From JALUUH01 sp964636675 (GTDB taxonomy: Bacteria > Pseudomonadota > Gammaproteobacteria > S012-40), in the NCBI GenBank assembly GCA_964636675.1, contig CAZWUO010000060.1:1-17912 (forward strand): a stretch of DNA of 17,912 nt. The letters are read 5' to 3'. Made by a program: the position numbers and the translations under genes. Position 1 is the first letter of the stretch. Each line of letters starts with the position of its first letter. Shown one piece after another: positions 13,775 to 17,912 of this stretch. The notes below the pieces were generated by a model. It did not search any database, had not been told where the DNA came from, and worked only from the letters and a program-made list of their open reading frames with translations.

Positions 13775-14029
13775 ATGGCACTACTGATTAACGATGAATG
13801 TATTAACTGTGATGTTTGCGAGCCAGAATGCCCGAATGCTGCAATTTCACAAGGCGACGAAATTTATGAAATTGATCCAAATCTTTGCACTGAATGCGTA
13901 GGGCATTACGATACGCCGCAATGTGTTGATGTATGTCCTGTCGACTGTATTCCAAAAGATCCTGATCATGTGGAAACACCCGATGATCTACTCAATAAAT
14001 ATGCAAGACTCGTTGGGAAAACTGCTTGA
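13775..14029 (+). CDS. YfhL-type 2[4Fe-4S] ferredoxin
   Basis: The protein has 84 residues starting at ATG 13775 (MALLINDECINCDVCEPECP); a frame extension of four codons upstream is not part of the family. The first cluster motif is Cys9-x2-Cys12-x2-Cys15-x3-Cys19. The second set is Cys38-x2-Cys41-x8-Cys50-x3-Cys54 with Cys58 beyond, the insertion 'VGHYDTPQ' being typical of the Alvin/YfhL subgroup of low-potential bacterial ferredoxins. It carries electrons in the cytoplasm; the redox partner cannot be told. It ends the operon-like run, followed by a terminator. Confidence 0.93.
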   Translation: MALLINDECINCDVCEPECPNAAISQGDEIYEIDPNLCTECVGHYDTPQCVDVCPVDCIPKDPDHVETPDDLLNKYARLVGKTA

Positions 14030-14050
14030 TGACTCTTAAGATGGAAAATG

Positions 14051-14074
14051 AAACCCGCATTCGCGGGTTTTTTT
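14051..14074 (+). terminator. Intrinsic terminator after the ferredoxin gene
   Basis: AAACCCGC (14051-14058), a 4-base loop ATTC, then GCGGGTTT (14063-14070) continuing into a 7-T run (14068-14074). It is strong and closes the transcript from coaD and the ferredoxin. Confidence 0.92.
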
Positions 14075-14134
14075 ATGGGCGATCTAGTCATTTTAAAATT
14101 AAATTTGCGCTACGAGACGAATAAGGAGATTAGT

Positions 14135-15808
14135 ATGCGACATATTATTTTGATGATATTCGTGTTGTTCTATTCCATTAATATTTCACATGCTGCAACT
14201 CCTCCGCAGTCTGCAATTGCGTCGGCGCATCCATTGGCGACGCAAGCAGGGATGGAAATATTGACCGCCGGAGGTAATGCATTTGACGCAGCGGTTGCTG
14301 TTACCGCTGCTTTAGCGGTGGTCGAACCTTATAGCTCAGGACTTGGCGGAGGTGGTTTTTGGCTGATCCACCGTGCGGCCGATGGATATCAAACCATGTT
14401 GGATGGGCGTGAGACGGCACCGGGCGCAAGTCACCGAGATATGTATTTAGATAAACAAAAAAATATTATTCCGGGAGCCTCGATGAACGGCCCCCTGTCT
14501 GCCGGGATTCCTGGTACCCCCGCAGCAATGGTTCATCTGGCCGAAAAATACGGAAAATTATCCTTGGAAAAAAGCTTAGCACCCGCGATTAAGCTCGCTA
14601 GAGACGGGTTTAAAGTGGATGCTCATTATCAACGCCTCGCTAAATTTAGAAAAAAAGAACTCAATAAATGGCCGGCAAGCAAGAAGTTATTTTTGCAAGA
14701 CGGGGAAGTTCCACCGATTGGGCATGTCATTAAGCAGGATGACTTAGCGCAAACTTTAGAACTGATTACGGCTAAAGGTAAAGCAGGGTTTTATCAAGGC
14801 AGGGTTGCCAGGCAAATGGTAGCTGCGGTAGTAAAAAATGGAGGCATATGGACTCTCGCAGACTTAGCAAACTATCAGCTGATTGAGCGCAAACCGATAA
14901 CGGGTACTTATCGTGGAATGCGTATTACGTCAGCGGCACCGCCATCTTCCGGAGGTATTGCTATCTTGAATATGCTTAATATTTTGGAAGCATATGATTT
15001 GGAACGTATGCCGAGTGTAGAGCAAAAGCAAATTATTGTAGAAGCCATGCGTCGAGCTTATCGGGATCGAGCGATATATTTGGGGGATCCCGATTTTGTA
15101 GATGTTCCGGTTAAGCAGCTCACCGACAAAATGTATGCCGCGGGTCAGAGAGCTAGTATTCGCATGGATAAGGCCACGCCGAGTGATTTATTGCCCGGAA
15201 TAGAGGCGGGTGGCGAAGGATTTCATACCACGCATTTCTCGATATTAGACCAGGCTGGCAATCGTGTCGCTGCGACGGTAACGGTTAATTTTCCATTTGG
15301 CTCGTGTTTTGTCGCAGCAGGTACCGGTGTTTTATTAAACGACGAAATGGATGATTTTTCTGCTAAGCCTGGTACCCCGAATGTGTATGGTTTAGTCGGT
15401 GCAGATGCGAATGCCATTGCTCCTGGAAAGCGTCCGCTCTCGAGCATGTCGCCATCATTTATTGAAAGTGATGATGCGGTTGCGATCTTGGGCACGCCCG
15501 GCGGGAGCCGAATTATCACGATGGTGCTACTCGGCATGTTGGATTTTGCACGTGGTAATTTACCCCAATCCTGGGTGGATTATGGTCGTTTTCATCATCA
15601 GTATCTCCCGGATCAGATACAGTATGAAGCAGGTGCGTTGACTAAAAATGAAATTACAGAATTGCAAAAGCGCGGGCATGAGCTCAAACAAACATCATGG
15701 CGATATGGCAATATGCAAGCCATACTCTGGGATATAAAACAGCAAAAAGTTTTTGCCGCGTCTGATGAGCGCGGTGTTGGTGGTTCTCTTGTTGAGCATG
15801 TTCCTTAA
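14135..15808 (+). CDS. ggt: Gamma-glutamyltransferase (periplasmic)
   Basis: The protein has 557 residues, close to E. coli Ggt (580). The frame opens upstream, but ATG 14135 has AAGGAG at 14123-14128 and begins a signal peptide (MRHIILMIFVLFYSINISHA), placing the enzyme in the periplasm. It hydrolyses or transfers the gamma-glutamyl group of glutathione. The precursor self-cleaves at a Thr that becomes the small-subunit N-terminus: the 'GFHTTHFSILD' motif puts it at about residue 366. Further markers are 'EPYSSGLGGGGFW' and 'LDGRETAP' near the N-terminus, 'NDEMDDFSAKPGTPNVYGL' and 'KRPLSSMSPSF'. All known catalytic motifs appear intact. It is a single gene behind a terminator, with no partner gene. 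Confidence 0.95.
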   Translation: MRHIILMIFVLFYSINISHAATPPQSAIASAHPLATQAGMEILTAGGNAFDAAVAVTAALAVVEPYSSGLGGGGFWLIHRAADGYQTMLDGRETAPGASHRDMYLDKQKNIIPGASMNGPLSAGIPGTPAAMVHLAEKYGKLSLEKSLAPAIKLARDGFKVDAHYQRLAKFRKKELNKWPASKKLFLQDGEVPPIGHVIKQDDLAQTLELITAKGKAGFYQGRVARQMVAAVVKNGGIWTLADLANYQLIERKPITGTYRGMRITSAAPPSSGGIAILNMLNILEAYDLERMPSVEQKQIIVEAMRRAYRDRAIYLGDPDFVDVPVKQLTDKMYAAGQRASIRMDKATPSDLLPGIEAGGEGFHTTHFSILDQAGNRVAATVTVNFPFGSCFVAAGTGVLLNDEMDDFSAKPGTPNVYGLVGADANAIAPGKRPLSSMSPSFIESDDAVAILGTPGGSRIITMVLLGMLDFARGNLPQSWVDYGRFHHQYLPDQIQYEAGALTKNEITELQKRGHELKQTSWRYGNMQAILWDIKQQKVFAASDERGVGGSLVEHVP

Positions 15809-15811
15809 ACT

Positions 15812-15876
15812 TAGATTTTGCCGTTGGGCGATGGTTTCTAACTCTGGTTTCTAGCGATGGTTTCTAACAACGGTTT
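15812..15876 (+). repeat. Leader plus 13-bp tandem repeat after ggt
   Basis: The leader TAGATTTTGCCGT (15812-15824) is followed by units starting GGTTTCTA at 15833, 15846 and 15859, with a degenerate GGTTTG at 15872. The period is exactly 13 bases. GCGATGGTTTCTAAC occurs twice (15828-15842 and 15854-15868). The start codon of the next reading frame lies in the last full unit. Confidence 0.6.
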
Positions 15877-16378
15877 GCTCATTTTTCAAATTGTTTTAAA
15901 GCAGTGGGATAAAGGTCAACGCAGCGATGTTCATGTTAGTGATCGAGCGGCGTTGCCTGATCGTTTCAGGGTTAATGTTCCTCCCGCAATCTATGCCTTC
16001 AAGCGTCGTTGTATCATTGATACACACGGTGATAATACGCAAAAACCTCGGGTTAATTTTTCTCGGCAGGATAGTGGAATTTTTTTTTGGGATAGGTTTA
16101 GAGTGCGCCAAAGTACCGAGCGCGTAATGCTCGATTATGCGGATCCTAATTCGAGAGATGTGAATAAAATTGAAACGCTAGCAATAAACAAAGACAGCTG
16201 GGTACAGTGTAAATATGACTGGCGATATTCGGTAACAGAAAATAATTTTATATATTGGTTATACGAGGAGCTTACTTTTAATGTTGCTTGGATTGATGAG
16301 TTTGCGAGTGATATTTTTTTAAATTCGGCGCCCGCATTTTTGCTTGAGGACTTGCATGGCTCTCAATTTTTCAGTTGA
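15857..16378 (+). CDS. Hypothetical protein, no recognised family
   Basis: The frame gives 173 residues if translation begins at ATG 15857. That ATG lies within a 13-bp tandem repeat and has no ribosome-binding sequence, so the true start may be downstream or the gene may be a remnant; the next in-frame Met is near residue 91. The sequence looks protein-like: mixed charge, many Trp/Tyr/Phe ('FFWDRFRVRQSTERVMLDY', 'YDWRYSVTENNFIYWLYEEL'), no signal peptide and no membrane helix. I recognise no motif. It lies between ggt and another orphan gene on the opposite strand, in a region with no conserved neighbours. Confidence 0.55.
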   Translation: MVSNNGLLIFQIVLKQWDKGQRSDVHVSDRAALPDRFRVNVPPAIYAFKRRCIIDTHGDNTQKPRVNFSRQDSGIFFWDRFRVRQSTERVMLDYADPNSRDVNKIETLAINKDSWVQCKYDWRYSVTENNFIYWLYEELTFNVAWIDEFASDIFLNSAPAFLLEDLHGSQFFS

Positions 16379-16494
16379 GTGTGACCTTTAAAATTGAAGA
16401 ACGAGTACTTCGACAACGATGAGTATTTTACAACAATGCGGTATTGACGAAGTACTTGCTTTTATTCCAGGGGTATATGCAAAAATAAATGTTG

Positions 16495-16716
16495 TTACAT
16501 CCCGTCTATAAACTCATCTATATCAATATTTGAGATATCAAAAAGCACATGTGGTTGATTGTGTGGTACTGAGTCAGTGATTTCAAGCTGAGACAAACCT
16601 GGAATTTCAATATTATGCTCAATTGAAAGTGGTTCCATGTCTTGAGTTACGTTTGCTTCTTTCGTTGTGGAGTCTTCGATGATTTCCCCACTCACCATGT
16701 CGATCGTGATAATCAT
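16495..16716 (-). CDS. Small acidic hypothetical protein
   Basis: The protein has 73 residues. ATG 16716 follows a strong AGGAGG (16723-16728 on plus) at six bases spacing, which makes translation likely despite the small size. The opening MIITIDMVSGEIIEDSTTKE suggests a beta-hairpin; the rest is rich in Asp, Glu, Ile and Ser, with a C-terminal 'LFDISNIDIDEFIDGM'. There is no Cys, signal peptide or membrane segment. I do not recognise the family. The high acidity and short length could suit an interaction partner, inhibitor or antitoxin, but nothing near it supports one choice. Confidence 0.7.
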   Translation of the reverse strand: MIITIDMVSGEIIEDSTTKEANVTQDMEPLSIEHNIEIPGLSQLEITDSVPHNQPHVLFDISNIDIDEFIDGM

Positions 16717-16972
16717 ATTACTCCTCCTAGCCTAATAAAACCGTTGTTGCCTACTACCTAGGTACTCTATATATCGGTTCTGTGATCTATATTTTAAAGG
16801 GCTATATTCTAACGTTATAAGCTAATGATTTTATTGAAAATTAGTGTTGCTTTATCAATAAGTCTTGCTTGCATAAATACTGTGCAGCAATAATCGCTCC
16901 AGGTTTTACTATCATACCCTCTTTTAGGGAGACGTGGCTACTTCGTTTAAGCGTTTTGATGATGTGTTCGGT

Positions 16973-17539
16973 TTACGTCCTAGGTAAAGTGACTCCTCGC
17001 TGTCCTTGGTATTTTCCATCGCGATCCTTGTAAGATGTTTCACAAACCTCATCAGACTCAAAAAATAACATTTGAGCAACGCCTTCGTTCGCGTAAATTT
17101 TTGCAGGTAATGGCGTTGTGTTGGAAAACTCTAGGGTCACATGGCCTTCCCATTCAGGCTCTAGCGGTGTGACATTTACAATAATGCCGCAGCGCGCATA
17201 AGTAGACTTTCCAAGGCAGATTGTTAAAACGCTACGCGGTATGCGAAAAAACTCAACCGTGCGTGCGAGCGCAAAAGAATTAGGGGGTATAATACATATG
17301 TCTGATTTAACATCGACAAAGCTATTATCGTCGAAATTTTTAGGATCAACGATGGCTGAATTAATGTTGGTGAAAATTTTAAATTCATTAGCACACCTTA
17401 CATCATAACCGTAGCTAGAAGTGCCATACGAAATTAAGCGTGTATCATTTTTATATTTAATTTGAGTGGCTTCGAAAGGCTCAATCATGCCTTCCGAAGT
17501 TGCCATCTTTTTAATCCAGGTATCTGATTTTATGCTCAT
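16973..17539 (-). CDS. dcd: dCTP deaminase
   Basis: The protein has 188 residues, the family length. Dcd converts dCTP to dUTP plus ammonia, supplying dUMP for thymidylate synthesis. The trimeric dUTPase-like fold is recognised by 'GTSSYGYDVRCANEFKIF', the active-site stretch 'LGKSTYARCGIIVNVTPLEP' with Arg116, and the catalytic Glu137 in 'EGHVTLEFSNT'. The C-terminal 'YQGQRGVTLPRT' is the lid that closes over nucleotide. It starts 26 bases after the mrp stop on the same strand and is probably cotranscribed. No clear ribosome-binding sequence precedes ATG 17539, only an A-rich leader. Confidence 0.96.
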   Translation of the reverse strand: MSIKSDTWIKKMATSEGMIEPFEATQIKYKNDTRLISYGTSSYGYDVRCANEFKIFTNINSAIVDPKNFDDNSFVDVKSDICIIPPNSFALARTVEFFRIPRSVLTICLGKSTYARCGIIVNVTPLEPEWEGHVTLEFSNTTPLPAKIYANEGVAQMLFFESDEVCETSYKDRDGKYQGQRGVTLPRT

Positions 17540-17565
17540 CTATTTTTTTTATTTCTTTACGATAT

Positions 17566-17912
17566 CTAATTATTTTGAATTACAATATTAGGAAACTTGT
17601 GCGAATAATCTTTTGCTTGGAGCGAGAGTTTAGCACTAATACGACGCGCGATGTCTAAATATATTTGCGTGATTCTGCTCTCAGGGTTTGCAACGACGGT
17701 AGGGTTTCCACTATCTGCTTGCTCGCGTATTTGAATATCCAGGGGTAGCGAACCCAGGAAGTCTATATTATATTCACTGGACATTTTTTTACCGCCGCCT
17801 TGGCCAAAAATGTGTTCTTCATGGCCGCAGCTGGAGCAAATATGCAGGCTCATATTTTCAATAATACCGAGTATGGGAACATTGACTTTTTCAAACATTT
17901 TCAGGCCTTTGC
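17566..17912 (-). CDS. Mrp/ApbC-type P-loop ATPase, iron-sulfur carrier (3' part)
   Basis: Only the C-terminal 114 or so residues are in the window; the frame is open through base 17912 with '(x)KGLKMFEKVNVPILGIIENM', so the gene starts beyond the right edge. Mrp/ApbC proteins carry [4Fe-4S] clusters to apoproteins. The conserved Cys-x-x-Cys that holds the bridging cluster is present ('HICSSCGHEEHIFGQGGG'), as is 'IDFLGSLPLDIQIREQADSG', the typical switch/adenine region. The Walker A motif lies outside the window. It precedes dcd by 26 bases, an order I associate with Legionella-type genomes. Confidence 0.93.
   Translation of the reverse strand, partial: KGLKMFEKVNVPILGIIENMSLHICSSCGHEEHIFGQGGGKKMSSEYNIDFLGSLPLDIQIREQADSGNPTVVANPESRITQIYLDIARRISAKLSLQAKDYSHKFPNIVIQNN

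Noticed and set aside
15812..15876. The 13-bp repeats as a CRISPR array
   Set aside because: The units are directly tandem and too short, with no unique spacers between repeats and no cas genes in the window.
16755..16764. TACCTAGGTA palindrome upstream of the small acidic gene
   Set aside because: Ten bases with no repeat nearby and no promoter elements in a recognisable position; chance is likely.
16850..16972. In-frame continuation of about 40 codons after the dcd stop, including a Met-led peptide ending in a TAA
   Set aside because: Dcd ends normally at its family C-terminus; an open stretch of this length is expected by chance and the inner ATG lacks a properly spaced ribosome-binding site.

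Overview
The window looks like a chromosomal segment of a moderately AT-rich gammaproteobacterium. The evidence is the conserved block ftsY-ftsE-ftsX-rpoH, an M16 peptidase pair followed by rsmD, coaD and a YfhL-type ferredoxin, and the dcd-mrp adjacency. The combination reminds me of Legionellales (Legionella/Coxiella relatives), but that assignment is inference from gene order and protein style and was not checked by a search.

Layout. (a) 1-1128: 3' part of a kelch-repeat protein, cut by the window edge. (b) 1168-2850, minus strand: an accessory patch with a vapB-vapC toxin-antitoxin pair preceded by a perfect inverted repeat, a small protein with an antitoxin-like N-terminus joined to a hydrophobic C-terminus, and a conserved hypothetical gene that appears 5'-truncated beside a GC-rich segment that may be a dispersed repeat. 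(c) 2856-4107, minus: a likely operon of a small gene broken by an in-frame TAG, a Spy/CpxP-like periplasmic protein with a His-rich tail, and a DinB-family protein. (d) 4440-5408, plus: a divergent LysR-type regulator of CbbR type whose stop codon sits in the loop of a two-way terminator shared with a convergent DUF2892 membrane protein. (e) 5972-9708, minus: rpoH, ftsX, ftsE, ftsY. rpoH has its own promoter region carrying two CIRCE (HrcA) operators. (f) 9862-14029, plus: lipoprotein M16 peptidase, inactive M16 partner, rsmD, coaD and ferredoxin, closed by a strong terminator. (g) 14135-15805, plus: gamma-glutamyltransferase. (h) 15809-16716: a small 13-bp tandem repeat and two orphan hypothetical genes. 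(i) 16973-17912, minus: dcd and the 3' part of mrp/apbC.

How it fits together. The FtsY/FtsE/FtsX cluster serves membrane targeting and divisome activation. RpoH (sigma-32) is the heat-shock sigma factor, and the two CIRCE sites suggest that HrcA represses rpoH itself, which would join two heat-shock circuits in one hierarchy. The M16 pair resembles heterodimeric peptidases made of a zinc-binding subunit and a substrate-binding subunit. rsmD, coaD and the ferredoxin are housekeeping genes.

I see no complete mobile element, CRISPR array, tRNA or rRNA. The strongest candidate for something not routinely described is the tandem-CIRCE control of rpoH. Next are the broken, translationally coupled small gene upstream of the Spy-like gene and the 13-bp tandem repeat with its leader downstream of ggt.
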